From an uncultured Altererythrobacter sp. (lineage in GTDB: Bacteria; Pseudomonadota; Alphaproteobacteria; Sphingomonadales; Sphingomonadaceae): a stretch of DNA of 64,000 nt. A model generated the notes under the pieces. That model was not told where the DNA came from. It saw only the letters and a list, made by a program, of their open reading frames with translations, and made no database searches. Positions 35,669 to 45,219 of this stretch are shown here, in pieces (the first letter of the stretch is position 1; the number at the start of each line of letters is the position of its first letter). Both the position numbers and the translations under genes were made by a program. Location of the stretch: the NCBI GenBank assembly GCA_913055875.1, contig CAJXJY010000006.1, positions 1 through 64,000 of the forward strand, read 5' to 3'.

Positions 35669-36394
35669 ATGGATCTGTTCATTTCGATGGCCATCTGGTG
35701 GGCGCCGGTCGTGGTGCTTGCCGGCATCCTGCAGGCGATGGGCCGGGGCGCGGTCGGCTGGCTGTGGCTCGCCGCCGCGGTGGCGGCGTTCGCGCTCTAT
35801 TCGGTGGCGATCTTCTACGCACCGCTGATCCCCGGCTTTCCGCGGATCGAGGGGGCGCAATACAATTGGACCGGCAAGGCGGCGGCGATCGCGACGACGC
35901 TGGCGATGATGCTGGTCGCGATGCGCGCCTCGCCCGCGATCACCCGCGAGACGCTCGGCCTGACGCTGCGGCAGAACGCCGGTTCGCTGCGGCCGGCTTT
36001 GCTTGCGACCGCCGCCATGATCGCGATCGTGGTGACGCTGCAGCTGATCGGCGGCGACGGCCAGCCGCCCGATGCGGAAACACTCGCCTATCAGGCGATC
36101 GTGCCGGGGATCGACGAGGAGCTTATCTTCCGCGGCCTGCTGCTGGCGCTGGTCGCGACCGCGCTGGCGAAGTGGCAGCACGGCTGGCGCTGGGCGGGCG
36201 TCTTCGTCACCGTGATCTTCGCCTTCGGGCATTCGTTCTTCTATATGAGCGAGGGCAGCCAGTTCGATCCGGTCGCGCTCGTCGTGACCGGGGTGCTCGG
36301 CGGGCTGATGATGTTCATTCGCCTGCGCACCGGCAGCATCGCGATCCCGATCCTGGCGCACAATCTGACCAATGTGGCGAACCAGCTGGCGTGA
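35669..36394 (+). CDS. CPBP-family intramembrane metalloprotease
   Basis: 241 residues, several membrane helices. The CPBP (CAAX-like) motifs are present: PGIDEELIFRGLLLALV (EExxxR, near residue 150), FAFGHSFFYMSEG (FxxxH, near 188) and the C-terminal ILAHNLTNVANQL. These proteases process or regulate membrane proteins. ATG 35669 follows GAAGGAGG. The stop overlaps the start of the editing-domain gene. It is preceded by a BlaI-type operator, so it may have separate induction within the formaldehyde operon. Confidence 0.88.
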   Translation: MDLFISMAIWWAPVVVLAGILQAMGRGAVGWLWLAAAVAAFALYSVAIFYAPLIPGFPRIEGAQYNWTGKAAAIATTLAMMLVAMRASPAITRETLGLTLRQNAGSLRPALLATAAMIAIVVTLQLIGGDGQPPDAETLAYQAIVPGIDEELIFRGLLLALVATALAKWQHGWRWAGVFVTVIFAFGHSFFYMSEGSQFDPVALVVTGVLGGLMMFIRLRTGSIAIPILAHNLTNVANQLA

Positions 36395-36891
36395 TGCGCG
36401 GCGAGGCCGGCCTGTATGCGGACCTCGCCGCGCTCGGCATCGCGCACGAAGTGCACGAGCATCGGGCGGTGTTCACGGTCGAGGAAAGCCGCGGCATCAA
36501 GGCGGACATCCCCGGCGCGCATACCAAGAACCTGTTCCTGAAGGATGCGGGCGGGGCGTTCTGGCTGGTCACCGTGCCGGCGGAGGGGCGGGTCGATCTG
36601 AAGCGTCTGCCCGGAGCGATCGGCTGCAAACGGGTGAGCTTCGGGAAGCGGGAGGACATGCAGCGGCTGCTGGGGATAGCGCCGGGTTCGGTGACGCCGC
36701 TGGCGATGATCGATGCGGAGCCGGGCAGCGTGACGGTGGTGCTGGAGGCCGGGCTGGCGGAGGCGGAGCGGGTCAACGTCCATCCGTTGCGCAACACCGC
36801 TACCGTGGGACTGGCAGGGGCGGACATCCTGCGGCTGCTTCGACACTGGGGGCATGAACCGGTGGTGGCGGAAATTCCGGTAGTGGATTGA
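36394..36891 (+). CDS. YbaK/ProX-family aminoacyl-tRNA editing protein
   Basis: 165 residues. YADLAALGIAHEVHEHRAVFTVEES begins the editing fold; GAHTKNLFLKDAGGAFWLVTVPA has the conserved Lys-Asn loop; LGIAPGSVTPLAMIDA and LEAGLAEAERVNVHPLRNTATVGL complete it. This is the ProXp-ala type, which clears mischarged Ala-tRNA(Pro). The start is ATG 36394 overlapping the upstream TGA; GTG 36391 is possible. Its presence in an aldehyde-detoxification run is probably incidental. Confidence 0.88.
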   Translation: MRGEAGLYADLAALGIAHEVHEHRAVFTVEESRGIKADIPGAHTKNLFLKDAGGAFWLVTVPAEGRVDLKRLPGAIGCKRVSFGKREDMQRLLGIAPGSVTPLAMIDAEPGSVTVVLEAGLAEAERVNVHPLRNTATVGLAGADILRLLRHWGHEPVVAEIPVVD

Positions 36892-36895
36892 CCGA

Positions 36896-36969
36896 GTCCC
36901 CGCGAAGGCGGGGACCTCAGGCCACCCACGGAGCGCCAAACCGCCTGAGACCCCCGCCTTCGCGGGGGA
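36896..36969. repeat. Inverted repeat C1 upstream of fghA
   Basis: Left arm GTCCCCGCGAAGGCGGGGA with CCTCAGGC, right arm GCCTGAGA with CCCCCGCCTTCGCGGGGG; each arm is also a local hairpin. A close copy, C2, lies at 38024-38100, so the pair flanks fghA. It occupies the 101-base gap between the editing-domain gene and fghA, on the transcribed strand. Confidence 0.85.
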
Positions 36970-36992
36970 TCACTTTCGTGTATGGAAACGCA

Positions 36993-37832
36993 ATGACCAT
37001 CGAAACCGTCAGCGAGAACAAGGCCCGTGGCGGCGTGCAGGGCGTCTATTCGCACGCATCGAAGGAAACAGGGACGGAGATGACCTTCTCGGTCTACGTC
37101 CCACCGCGTGAAGAAGGCGCGACACTGCCCGTGCTGTGGTATCTCTCGGGCCTGACCTGCACCCACGCCAACGTCGCCGAGAAGGGCGAGTACCGGCAAG
37201 CCTGCGCCGAACACGGCATGATCTTCGTCGCCCCCGACACGTCCCCGCGCGGAGACGATGTGCCCGACGCGGCGGACGAATACGATTTCGGCAAGGGCGC
37301 GGGTTTCTATGTCGACGCGGTGCGCGAGCCGTGGTGCAAGCATTACCGCATGCGCAGCTATATCGAGCGCGAACTGCCAGATGTGCTGGAGAGGCACTTC
37401 CCCGCCGATATGGCACGCCAGTCGATCATGGGGCACTCGATGGGCGGCCACGGCGCGCTGACCATCGGGCTGCGCAATCCCGAGCGGTTCAAATCGATCA
37501 GCGCCTTCTCGCCCATCGTCGCGCCGTCGCAGGTGCCGTGGGGCGAAAAGGCGCTCGGGCGATATCTCGGCGAGGATCGCGATGCCTGGCGCGAATACGA
37601 CGCGGTCGCGCTGATCGAGGACGGCGCGCGGCACGATCACCTGCTGGTCGACCAGGGCAGCGCCGACCAGTTCCTCGACGAACAGCTCCGGACCCATCGC
37701 CTCGGCGGCGCCTGCGATGCGAACGGAATGGAGGCGACGATCCGCATGCAGGAGGGCTACGACCACTCCTATTACTTCATCTCCACCTTCATGGCGGAGC
37801 ATGTCGCGTGGCATGCGGGGCGGTTGGGGTGA
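36993..37832 (+). CDS. fghA: S-formylglutathione hydrolase
   Basis: 279 residues from ATG 36993, the usual length. LPVLWYLSGLTCTHANVAEKGEYR, APDTSPRGDDVPD, the nucleophile elbow MGHSMGGHGALT (Ser near 149), DQGSADQFLDEQL (Asp) and EGYDHSYYFISTF (His) are the esterase D signature set. It hydrolyses S-formylglutathione to formate and glutathione, completing the pathway started by AdhC. It is flanked on both sides by element C copies. Confidence 0.95.
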   Translation: MTIETVSENKARGGVQGVYSHASKETGTEMTFSVYVPPREEGATLPVLWYLSGLTCTHANVAEKGEYRQACAEHGMIFVAPDTSPRGDDVPDAADEYDFGKGAGFYVDAVREPWCKHYRMRSYIERELPDVLERHFPADMARQSIMGHSMGGHGALTIGLRNPERFKSISAFSPIVAPSQVPWGEKALGRYLGEDRDAWREYDAVALIEDGARHDHLLVDQGSADQFLDEQLRTHRLGGACDANGMEATIRMQEGYDHSYYFISTFMAEHVAWHAGRLG

Positions 37833-38023
37833 GTCGATGCATGCCGGCTGTTTCTCGCACGCAAACATTTTCCTACACGCGCCCGGCTTGCTAGTATCCG
37901 GACCCGCTCTTTCGCATCGTGACAATCCGGCCCGGCTCCGCGCAAGGCCACTTTTTTGCCCCTGGACCGTGTAACATGCGGTCCATGTCTCACCGGGCAG
38001 CGGCGAATCGGAGGCCTTTCTAA

Positions 38024-38100
38024 GTCCCCGCGAAGGCGGGGAGCTCGTGCAGTCGGGCGTAGCGCAGGGGGCCTGAAGCCCCCGCCTACGCGGGGGCTCG
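38024..38100. repeat. Inverted repeat C2 between convergent fghA and metW
   Basis: GTCCCCGCGAAGGCGGGGA (left) and GCCCCCGCCTACGCGGGGGC (right) repeat the C1 arms. It lies 7 bases before the metW stop on the other strand, so it may end transcription from both sides. The rest of the 274-base gap (37833-38023) has no ORF or element I recognise. Confidence 0.85.
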
Positions 38101-38106
38101 CGCTTG

Positions 38107-38721
38107 TTAGGCTCGCCGCACCTCGAACAGCGCATATTCCGCGCGCCAGTTCGCACCCCCGACGCCCACCTCGCGGTCGGCGGTGAAGAACCAGCGGTTC
38201 TCGATACCGATGTCGAGGCCCGCGGCGAGCGCTTCGAAATCCTTGACCGTGACGTGGTGGATGTTCGCCGTCTCGTACCAGCTCACCGGCAGGTGCCGCG
38301 TCACCGGCATCCGGCCTCTGCGCATCAGCGCCCAGCGCATCCGCCAATAGGCGAAATTGGGGAAGCTGACGAAAGCGCGCTCGCCCACGCGCAACAGTTC
38401 GGCAAGCATGCGGTCGGGGCGCGCGGCGGTTTGCAGCGTCTGGCTCAGGATTGCGACGTCGAACGCGCCGTCGGGGTAGAAGGTGAGGTCGCGGTCGGCA
38501 TCGCCCTGGACCACGCTGAGGCCCCTGGCGACGCAGCGTTCGACGCATTCGGGGTCGATCTCGATTCCGCGCGCGTCGACTCGCTTGCCGTCGCGCAGCG
38601 CCGCCATCAGCGCGCCGTCTCCGCAGCCCACGTCCAACACCCGCGCGCCCTCGGGCACATGCGCCGCGATCACCGCGAGATCGGGGCGGAGTGTGTCAAC
38701 CCTGTCAACACCCTCAGCCAT
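38107..38721 (-). CDS. metW: Methionine biosynthesis protein MetW
   Basis: 204 residues. [17 protein letters not shown] is a class I methyltransferase motif [29 protein letters not shown] is the MetW-specific core and [23 protein letters not shown] follows. MetW works with MetX to make homoserine O-acetyltransferase fully active in alpha- and betaproteobacteria. It overlaps metX by 8 bases, consistent with coupled expression. Confidence 0.95.
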   Translation of the reverse strand: MAEGVDRVDTLRPDLAVIAAHVPEGARVLDVGCGDGALMAALRDGKRVDARGIEIDPECVERCVARGLSVVQGDADRDLTFYPDGAFDVAILSQTLQTAARPDRMLAELLRVGERAFVSFPNFAYWRMRWALMRRGRMPVTRHLPVSWYETANIHHVTVKDFEALAAGLDIGIENRWFFTADREVGVGGANWRAEYALFEVRRA

Positions 38722-39871
38722 CGAGGAACCCTTTCACCACCCGGTCGAGCGCGGGGACCTCGAGCAGGAAGCTGTCGTGCCCGAACGGCGCCGAGAGCTC
38801 GACGAAGCTGACCGGCGCGCCTGCGGCGTTGAGCGCGTGGACGAGGTGGCGGCTCTCGGCGGTGGGGTAGAGCCAGTCGGTGTCGAAGCTGACGAGGCAG
38901 AAGCGCGCGGTGGACCCGGCATAGGCGTCGGCGAGCGTCCCGCCATGCTCTTCGGCGATGTCGAAATAGTCCATCGCGCGGGTGATGTAGAGGTAGGAAT
39001 TGGCGTCGAACCGCCGGGTGAAGCCGCTGCCCTGGTAGCGCAAATAGCTCTCGACCTGGAAATCGGCATCGAAGCCGAAGCCCTTCACGCCCGGTTGTCC
39101 ATCTGGGCGATCCTGCAGCCGCCGCCCGAACTTCTCGGTCAGCCCTTCCTCCGAGAGATAGGTGATATGCGCCGCCATCCGCGCCACCGCGAGGCCTGCG
39201 TCGGGCGCGGCGTTCGCGCCGTAATAATCGCCCTCGCGCCAGTTCGGATCGGCCATGATCGCCTGCCGCCCGACCTCGTGGAAGGCGATGTTCTGCGCCG
39301 AATGCCGCGCGGTGGTGGCGATCGCGAGCACGCGCGCGGCGCGGTCGGGCCAGTCGGCGGCGAGGCTGAGCGCCTGCATCCCGCCCATCGAGCCGCCGAC
39401 CACCGCGTGGAGGCGTTCGATGCCGAGCCCGTCGAGCAGCGCGACGAGCGCGCGGACCATGTCGCGGATGGTGATGACCGGGAAGCGCATGCCGTAGGGC
39501 TCGCCGTCGGGCGCGGCGCTCTGGGGTCCGGTTGAACCCATGCAGCTGCCGATCACATTGGCGCAGATCACGTGGTAGCGGGTCGTATCGATCGGCTTGC
39601 CGGGGCCGACCGCATGCGACCACCAGCCCGGCTTACCGGTGACCGGGTTCTCGCTCGCGACATGCTGGTCCATCGTCAGCGCGTGGCAGATCAGGATCGC
39701 GTTGGACCGGTCTTGCGCCAGCTCGCCGCAGGTGGTGTAGGCGATCTCCACGCCCGCCAGCGCCTGCCCGCTGTCGAGCGGCAGGTCGGCGGGAAGGGCG
39801 TAGGTGTGCGAGTGCGCGTTCAAACCGGACCTTGCAGCGAAGAAAAGAACAGTGCTTCGATCCTTCGACAC
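38714..39871 (-). CDS. metX: Homoserine O-acetyltransferase MetX
   Basis: 385 residues from GTG 39871. Alpha/beta-hydrolase fold: [60 protein letters not shown], the nucleophile elbow [10 protein letters not shown], then the acid and His near [12 protein letters not shown]. It makes O-acetylhomoserine for methionine synthesis. The start is uncertain: GTG 39871 lies in palindrome E3 with no ribosome site, whereas TTG 39823 has AAGG six bases upstream and would give a more usual length. It is transcribed with metW and divergent from hisC. Confidence 0.92.
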   Translation of the reverse strand: MSKDRSTVLFFAARSGLNAHSHTYALPADLPLDSGQALAGVEIAYTTCGELAQDRSNAILICHALTMDQHVASENPVTGKPGWWSHAVGPGKPIDTTRYHVICANVIGSCMGSTGPQSAAPDGEPYGMRFPVITIRDMVRALVALLDGLGIERLHAVVGGSMGGMQALSLAADWPDRAARVLAIATTARHSAQNIAFHEVGRQAIMADPNWREGDYYGANAAPDAGLAVARMAAHITYLSEEGLTEKFGRRLQDRPDGQPGVKGFGFDADFQVESYLRYQGSGFTRRFDANSYLYITRAMDYFDIAEEHGGTLADAYAGSTARFCLVSFDTDWLYPTAESRHLVHALNAAGAPVSFVELSAPFGHDSFLLEVPALDRVVKGFLDG

Positions 39872-39943
39872 GCTCAGGACTATAGCACGAACGGATTGGT
39901 GACTATCACTCTCTAACCTTTAGCCCTGAGCTTGTCGAAGGGC
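39859..39943. repeat. Palindromic element E3 between metX and hisC
   Basis: ATCCTTCGACACGCTCAGGAC (39860-39880) and GCCCTGAGCTTGTCGAAGGG (39923-39942) are facing copies of motif E, separated by 42 bases. It fills the divergent promoter region of metX and hisC and overlaps the annotated metX start. Confidence 0.7.
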
Positions 39944-39971
39944 TGCTTTCCTTTATGGCCTGAAACCCGCA

Positions 39972-41072
39972 ATGGCAGACCAACCATCCCCGAAACCCTG
40001 GATCGAGGGCATCCATCCCTACGTTCCCGGCGCCGCGCGCGCGGCCGACGGGCGCGAGCTGGTCAAGCTGTCGGCCAACGAGAACCCGCTCGGCACCAGC
40101 CCGGCGGCGGTCGCGGCATTCGCCGAAGCGCAGGCGGCGGCGCGCTATCCCGATCCCGATGCCGGCGCGCTGCGGGCGAAGCTGGGCGAGATGCACGGCA
40201 TCGACCCCGCGCGGATCGTGTGCGGGACAGGCTCGGACGAACTGCTCAATCTCGCGGCGCAAGGCTACGCGGGGCCCGATGACGAGGTGCTGTTCCCGCG
40301 CTACAGCTTCGCGGTCTACGATATCGCCGCACGGCGCTGCGGCGCGGTGCCGATCGAGGCGCCGGACAAGGAGTACGGCACCGATGTCGACGCGCTGCTG
40401 GCGGCGGTGACCGAGCGGACGTGCGTGGTGTTCCTCGCCAATCCCAACAACCCGACCGGCACCTTCCTGCCGCGCCCGGAATGCGCGCGGCTCCATGCCG
40501 GATTGCCGCGCGAGGTGCTGCTGGTGTGGGACCAGGCCTATGCCGAATATCTCGCGCCGGGCGAGGACGATGGCGGGCTGGCGATGGCGGCCAAATACGA
40601 CAACATCCTCGTCACCCGCACCTTCTCCAAGATCTACGGCCTCGCCGGCGAACGGATCGGTTGGGCGACCGGGGCGCCGCATATCATCGCCACGCTCAAC
40701 CGCATCCGCGGGCCGTTCAACGTGACCAATCACGGTCAGGCGGCGGCGCTGGCGGCGCTGGGCGACCAGGATTTCGTCGACCGCTCGCGCGATCACAACG
40801 CTGCCGAAGTGGCGCGGTTCGAAGACCGGATTGCCGCGCTCGGCAATCACGGGCTGCGCGCGGTGCCGAGCAAGGCCAATTTTTCGCTGGTGGTGTTCGA
40901 GGGCGCGCTGACCGCCGCCGATGCGCTCGCCGGTCTTGGCGGGCGCGGCTATGCCGTGCGCCACCTGCCGGGGCAGGGGCTGGGCCATGGGCTGCGCATC
41001 ACCATCGGCACGCGCGCTGATATGGATGCCATCGCCGATGCGCTCGGCGAAATGGCGGAGGCGGCGCGGTGA
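39972..41072 (+). CDS. hisC: Histidinol-phosphate aminotransferase
   Basis: 366 residues. [55 protein letters not shown] and [17 protein letters not shown], with the PLP-binding Lys near 220, make a standard fold-type I aminotransferase of the HisC family. It converts imidazole-acetol phosphate to histidinol phosphate and in many alphaproteobacteria also transaminates aromatic precursors. It overlaps tyrC by 4 bases, which fits a role in tyrosine and phenylalanine synthesis. Confidence 0.92.
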   Translation: MADQPSPKPWIEGIHPYVPGAARAADGRELVKLSANENPLGTSPAAVAAFAEAQAAARYPDPDAGALRAKLGEMHGIDPARIVCGTGSDELLNLAAQGYAGPDDEVLFPRYSFAVYDIAARRCGAVPIEAPDKEYGTDVDALLAAVTERTCVVFLANPNNPTGTFLPRPECARLHAGLPREVLLVWDQAYAEYLAPGEDDGGLAMAAKYDNILVTRTFSKIYGLAGERIGWATGAPHIIATLNRIRGPFNVTNHGQAAALAALGDQDFVDRSRDHNAAEVARFEDRIAALGNHGLRAVPSKANFSLVVFEGALTAADALAGLGGRGYAVRHLPGQGLGHGLRITIGTRADMDAIADALGEMAEAAR

Positions 41073-41974
41073 GCATCGAGCGCGTCGCGATCGTCGGCCT
41101 CGGCCTGCTCGGCGGTTCGGTCGGGCTGGCTGTTGCCGAGCATTTGCCCGATACGGCCACTACGGGGTACGATACCGATCCCGATGTGCGGCGCCGTGCG
41201 ACCGAGCTCGGTTTGGTCGGAACGGTATGCGAGACAGCCGGCGAAGCTGTGCGCGAATGCGATCTCGTGCTGCTGTGCGTGCCCGTCGGGGCGATGGAGA
41301 CGGCAGCGACCGCGTTGGCCGACGACCTGCCCCCCCACGCGATCGTGAGCGATGTCGGTTCGTCCAAGCAGGCGGTCGCAGATTCGCTGGGCAGGACCCT
41401 GCCCAAACACGCGATCGTTCCCGCCCACCCGGTCGCAGGAACCGAGCGCAGCGGGCCGGATGCGGGCTTCGCGAGCCTGTTCAGCCACCGTTGGTGCATC
41501 CTGACGCCTCCCGCGGATGCCGACCCGGCCGCAGTCGCTGCACTGACCGGCTTCTGGGAAGCGCTCGGGGCGAAGGTCGAGATCATGGAGGCGGAACACC
41601 ACGACCTCGTGCTCGCGGTCACCAGCCATATCCCGCACCTGATCGCCTACACGATCGTCGGCACCGCCTCCGATCTGGAGGAGGTGACGCGCGGCGAGGT
41701 GATCAAATATTCCGCCGGCGGCTTCCGCGACTTCACCCGCATCGCCGCCAGCGATCCGACCATGTGGCGCGACGTGTTCCTGTCGAACCGCGAGGCTGTG
41801 CTCGAAATGCTCGGCCGCTTCACGGAGGACCTGACCGCGCTCCAGCGCGCGATCCGCCGCGGCGACGGTGAGGCGCTGTTCGAGCTGTTCAGCAAGACGC
41901 GCGCGATCCGCCGCTCGATCCTGGAGCAGGGCCAGGATGATGCGCGGCCGGACTTCGGACGGGGGGATCATTGA
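41069..41974 (+). CDS. tyrC: Prephenate/arogenate dehydrogenase
   Basis: 301 residues starting with GTG that overlaps the hisC stop. [21 protein letters not shown] is the NAD-binding Rossmann loop; [24 protein letters not shown] and [16 protein letters not shown] are typical of TyrA/TyrC. It oxidatively decarboxylates prephenate or arogenate in tyrosine synthesis. The stop is followed after 2 bases by element B1. Confidence 0.92.
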   Translation: MSIERVAIVGLGLLGGSVGLAVAEHLPDTATTGYDTDPDVRRRATELGLVGTVCETAGEAVRECDLVLLCVPVGAMETAATALADDLPPHAIVSDVGSSKQAVADSLGRTLPKHAIVPAHPVAGTERSGPDAGFASLFSHRWCILTPPADADPAAVAALTGFWEALGAKVEIMEAEHHDLVLAVTSHIPHLIAYTIVGTASDLEEVTRGEVIKYSAGGFRDFTRIAASDPTMWRDVFLSNREAVLEMLGRFTEDLTALQRAIRRGDGEALFELFSKTRAIRRSILEQGQDDARPDFGRGDH

Positions 41975-41976
41975 TA

Positions 41977-42178
41977 GGAGTTTTTCCGGCGGTGCGGAGA
42001 CCCGTCACTGCTTGGCAAGTGCCGGACCGCCGGGTGCGGCACCGGCCCACTCCCCCACCCGGCCACCCATAGGATACTATGGTCGGGGTGGCCGGGTGGG
42101 GGAGTGGGCCGGTGCAGCAAGGGAGGGACGGACATCCCGACCGCACGCAACAACGACTCCGCGCCGCCGGAAAACTAC
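41977..42178. repeat. Nested inverted-repeat element B1 between convergent tyrC and plsC
   Basis: The core is a perfect 30-bp inverted repeat, 42039-42068 against 42086-42115 (GCACCGGCCCACTCCCCCAC...), around a 17-base loop containing GGATACTATGG. Outside it a second imperfect repeat pairs GGAGTTTTTCCGGCGG-GCGGAG with its counterpart near 42158-42178. A close copy is B2. It occupies the whole convergent gap and probably acts as a two-way transcription end, though it has no clean U-tract. Confidence 0.88.
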
Positions 42179-42855
42179 CCGTTCAAGACATTGATCGCGT
42201 CTTCCACCCGCGCCTCCACCTCCGCGCGCGGCAGGCCCGGCGGGATCGGCTCGCCGTAGCGATAGACGATCGTGCCCGGCCGCTTCAGCTTGCGGTGATA
42301 GAGCGGACCGCTGTTCACCGCGACCGGCACCACCGGCAGGCCGAGCATCTTGTAGAGTCCGGCAAAGCCCGACTGCAGCCGGCCGCGCGCTCCGTGAGGC
42401 ACGCGGGTGCCTTCGGGAAAGATCACCAGCGGGCGCCCGTCCGCGGCATGGCCGCGCGCTTCGCGGACCATTGCGCGCAACGCGCGCGCACCCTGGTCGC
42501 GCGCGACCCACACCATGCCGTAATATTTCGCCGCGGTACCCCAGCCCGGGATCAGCGACAGCTCGCGCTTGGCGAAGGGCACCGGATCGGCGAAATGCGC
42601 CGGTGCGTCGATCGCTTCGAAGAAGCTCTCGTGCTTGATCGCGAACAACGTCGGGCCGTCGGGCTTCGAACCCTCCTCGACGATGGTTATTCCGGCGCAT
42701 ACAAGCAGGCAGTCGCGGTGATAGCATGCCCATTTGCGCACCACTGCGCGCAGGCGCGGGCGACCGAAGGGTATCGCGAGCAGCGCCGCGGTTACGTAGA
42801 CGATGCTGCCGAGATAGAACGCGGTATAGAAGGCCAGGTTGCGCAACAGCAGCAT
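42175..42855 (-). CDS. plsC: 1-acyl-glycerol-3-phosphate acyltransferase family protein
   Basis: 226 residues. An N-terminal membrane helix (LAFYTAFYLGSIVYVTAALLAI) precedes the acyltransferase blocks: FAIKHESFFEAID (HxxxxE in place of the usual HxxxxD), GTAAKYYGMVWVARD, VIFPEGTRVPHGARG and VPVAVNSGPLY. It acylates lysophosphatidate or a related lysophospholipid at the membrane. The Glu variant occurs in related alphaproteobacterial proteins, so activity is still expected. The ydcF-like gene ends 7 bases upstream. Confidence 0.88.
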   Translation of the reverse strand: MLLLRNLAFYTAFYLGSIVYVTAALLAIPFGRPRLRAVVRKWACYHRDCLLVCAGITIVEEGSKPDGPTLFAIKHESFFEAIDAPAHFADPVPFAKRELSLIPGWGTAAKYYGMVWVARDQGARALRAMVREARGHAADGRPLVIFPEGTRVPHGARGRLQSGFAGLYKMLGLPVVPVAVNSGPLYHRKLKRPGTIVYRYGEPIPPGLPRAEVEARVEDAINVLNG

Positions 42856-42862
42856 CGCCGGA

Positions 42863-43396
42863 CTAGCCGTTGATCAGCCGCGCCGCCGCGCTCGCGAGCA
42901 GCTTGTGGTATTCGAGGAACAGGATCCGCAGCGACGGCTCGGAGGGAACCGCATCCTGGGTCACCTCGACATCGTCGGGCAGTTCGCGCGCCAGTTCGCT
43001 CGCGGCGCGGCGCATGTGCCAGTCGGTGGTGACCAGCACCAGCGAACCGACCTTGCGCTCGCTCACCCATTCCGCCGTCTCCATCGCGTTGCTGCGCGTA
43101 TCGACTGCCGAAAAGCCGAGCGTGACGCAGCAATCCATCAACTCCATCGGCACGTCGAACTGCGCCGCGAATTCGCCCGGTTTCACTTCGGGATCGACTC
43201 CGGTCACCAACAGCGCCCGCGCGCGATCCTCGCGCAGCAGGGCGATCCCGCGGTCGATCCGGCCCGCGCCGCCGGTTGGGACAATGACGGCATCGGTCTT
43301 GATCCCGTCACCGGCAGGTTTCGGCAGCGCGATCACGAACCACAGGAACCCCAGCGCCCACAGGATGAAGATGGCGGCGGCGGCGCGGCGTATCAC
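42863..43396 (-). CDS. YdcF/ElyC-family (DUF218) membrane protein
   Basis: 177 residues, starting with GTG 43396 that overlaps the ftsX stop (GTGA). A membrane helix (AAAAIFILWALGFLWFVIAL) is followed by a DUF218 domain: DAVIVPTGGAGRIDRGIALLRE, ALLVTGVDPEV, SNAMETAEWVSERKVGSLVLV and TTDWHMRRAASELARELP. E. coli relatives (ElyC, SanA, YdcF) affect envelope integrity and undecaprenyl-phosphate use. Direct coupling to ftsX and ftsE and position before plsC supports an envelope role. Confidence 0.85.
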   Translation of the reverse strand: MIRRAAAAIFILWALGFLWFVIALPKPAGDGIKTDAVIVPTGGAGRIDRGIALLREDRARALLVTGVDPEVKPGEFAAQFDVPMELMDCCVTLGFSAVDTRSNAMETAEWVSERKVGSLVLVTTDWHMRRAASELARELPDDVEVTQDAVPSEPSLRILFLEYHKLLASAAARLING

Positions 43397-44331
43397 AGCA
43401 TTTTCCTTAGCGCCGCAAGCACGGTGTAGCGCGCGGTCAGCATGGCGATCGCGACGCCTGCCACCGGCACCAGCGCGAGCAGGATCCAGTCGAGCCAGCC
43501 GAGCCCGCCACCTGCCGCCATGCCCGAACCCAGATCGGCGAATTGCTGCCCCAGCAGCAGCACCGCGACGAGACCGAGTGCGAGCCCGACCGCACCGCCG
43601 AGCGTCGCGTCGAACCCGACCGAGCGCTGGAAAATCTGCGCGATCTGCGCATCGGTGCCGCCGAGCAGGTGGACGACTTCGATCGTGTTGCGGTTCGATC
43701 CGAGCGCGCTGCGCGCCGCCAGCCACACCGCCGCCGCGCTGACCAGCGCGAGCAGCACGACCAGCGCCAGCGCCAGCAGCTGCAAGGAGGCGATCGCCGA
43801 GAATACCGGCTGCAACCAGCTCGATTGCGCGTCGACCCGCGCGGCGGGAGCGACGCCGAGCAGCCGTTGCTGGATATCGGTCAGCGTCGCGGTATCCGCG
43901 TCCCCGCGCAGCCGCACGTCGATCAGCGCCGGGACCGGCACTGCCTCGCCATCGCTCCCCACGCCGAGCCACGGTTCGAGCAGCCGGTCGAGTTCTTCGT
44001 CGGGCACCCGGCTGATCCCGGCGACCGCAGGGTGCTCCGCCAGCACGCTCTCGGCGCGCTCCGCCTGCCGCTCGCGTTCGCCCGGGTCGGCCTCGACGAT
44101 TTGCACCGTCGCGCCGCCCGACAGGTCCGCGCGCGCACCGTCGGCCAGGTTGGTCAGGGCCAGCCCGCCCGCCGCGGCGATCACCGTCAGCGTGACCATG
44201 ATCGCGATCACCCACGGCATCGGCCCGGCGAGCCGCGCCTGCGGGACCAGCTGGGCCGCACGCTGTCCGCGGAAGGGCGAGAAGCCGCGCGCGACGGTGC
44301 GACCGAGCGCCGGGGGCCGCTTCACGTTCAT
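43393..44331 (-). CDS. ftsX: Cell division protein FtsX
   Basis: 312 residues with four predicted membrane segments (one after residue 40, three in the C-terminal half: LLALALVVLLALVSAAAVWLA, LGGAVGLALGLVAVLLLGQ and ILLALVPVAGVAIAMLTARY). A periplasmic loop lies between. The conserved RNTIEVVHLLGGTDAQIAQIF cytosolic segment is characteristic of FtsX. With FtsE it forms the ABC-type complex that controls cell-wall hydrolases at the septum. It overlaps ftsE by 4 bases upstream and the ydcF-like gene downstream. Confidence 0.92.
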   Translation of the reverse strand: MNVKRPPALGRTVARGFSPFRGQRAAQLVPQARLAGPMPWVIAIMVTLTVIAAAGGLALTNLADGARADLSGGATVQIVEADPGERERQAERAESVLAEHPAVAGISRVPDEELDRLLEPWLGVGSDGEAVPVPALIDVRLRGDADTATLTDIQQRLLGVAPAARVDAQSSWLQPVFSAIASLQLLALALVVLLALVSAAAVWLAARSALGSNRNTIEVVHLLGGTDAQIAQIFQRSVGFDATLGGAVGLALGLVAVLLLGQQFADLGSGMAAGGGLGWLDWILLALVPVAGVAIAMLTARYTVLAALRKML

Positions 44332-45062
44332 GCCCCGTCTCCGTCGCGCCGGCGGGAGCGCGGAGGATAGCGCAGCGCCCCGGTCGGATCGCCCAGCTGC
44401 CCCTTGTCGAGCCGCATGATGAGCGAATCGGGTACTTTCCGAAGCAGGTGCACATCGTGCGTGGCGACCACCACGGTCGTGCCGAGCCGGTTGAGCGCCT
44501 CGAACAGCCGCAGCAGCTTCAACGCCATGTCCGGGTCGACATTGCCGGTCGGCTCGTCGGCGACCAGCAGGTCGGGCCGGCCGATCACCGCGCGGGCGAT
44601 CGCGACGCGCTGCTGCTCGCCGCCCGAAAGGGTTTCGGGACGGGCTTCCTTGCGCTGGGTCAGCCCGACCCAGTCGAGCATGTCGTGGACCGGCTTCTGC
44701 AAATCGGCCTCGCGCACCCCGCTCACGCGCAGCGGCAGCGCGACATTGTCGAAGGCGGACAGGTGCGGGACGAGGCGGAAATCCTGGAACACGACGCCGA
44801 GCCGGCGCCGGAAGGCGGGCAGCCGGTGGCGCGGTTGGGTGATGATGTCGGTGCCGAACATGCGGATCACCCCGCGCGAGGGGCGCTGCGCGAGATAGAG
44901 CAGCTTCAGGAGCGAAGTCTTGCCTGCCCCGCTCGCCCCGGTGAGGAAATAGAAACTGCCCGGATAGAGCGTGAAGGAGACGTTGCTCAGCACCTCGCGG
45001 TCGGCGCCGTAGCGCAGCCCGACATTGTCGAAGGTGACGATATCGTCCTCGGCCTCGCTCAT
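44328..45062 (-). CDS. ftsE: Cell division ATP-binding protein FtsE
   Basis: 244 residues from ATG 45062. ABC motifs: Walker A GASGAGKTS at 42-50, Q-loop VFQDFRLVPHLSAFDNVALPL (near 90), signature LSGGEQQRVAIARAVIG (near 145), Walker B LLVADEPTGNVD and switch His in VVVATHDVHLL. It pairs with FtsX. The frame stays open upstream to 45221, but those codons cover the promoter region of the divergent zinc-ribbon gene. Confidence 0.94.
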   Translation of the reverse strand: MSEAEDDIVTFDNVGLRYGADREVLSNVSFTLYPGSFYFLTGASGAGKTSLLKLLYLAQRPSRGVIRMFGTDIITQPRHRLPAFRRRLGVVFQDFRLVPHLSAFDNVALPLRVSGVREADLQKPVHDMLDWVGLTQRKEARPETLSGGEQQRVAIARAVIGRPDLLVADEPTGNVDPDMALKLLRLFEALNRLGTTVVVATHDVHLLRKVPDSLIMRLDKGQLGDPTGALRYPPRSRRRDGDGA

Positions 45063-45219
45063 GGCCGGTATCGTTCGTCGGTATCGGGAAGGCGGGCGAA
45101 GGTCATCTGGAGCGGGGCTATAGCGAGGCTTCGATGTGGAAAAAAGCCACACTCCGCCGCGCGGCGCATGCGCCAAGCCTTGTTGCACCACGGTCGCAGT
45201 CCTAAGGCCTTCGGTCACC

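Noticed and set aside
39820-39971. Possible SAM-responsive riboswitch upstream of metX
   Set aside because: The leader is filled by palindrome E3 and I could not fit it to the SAM-II or SAM/SAH consensus by eye. A covariance-model search (Infernal, Rfam) would decide.
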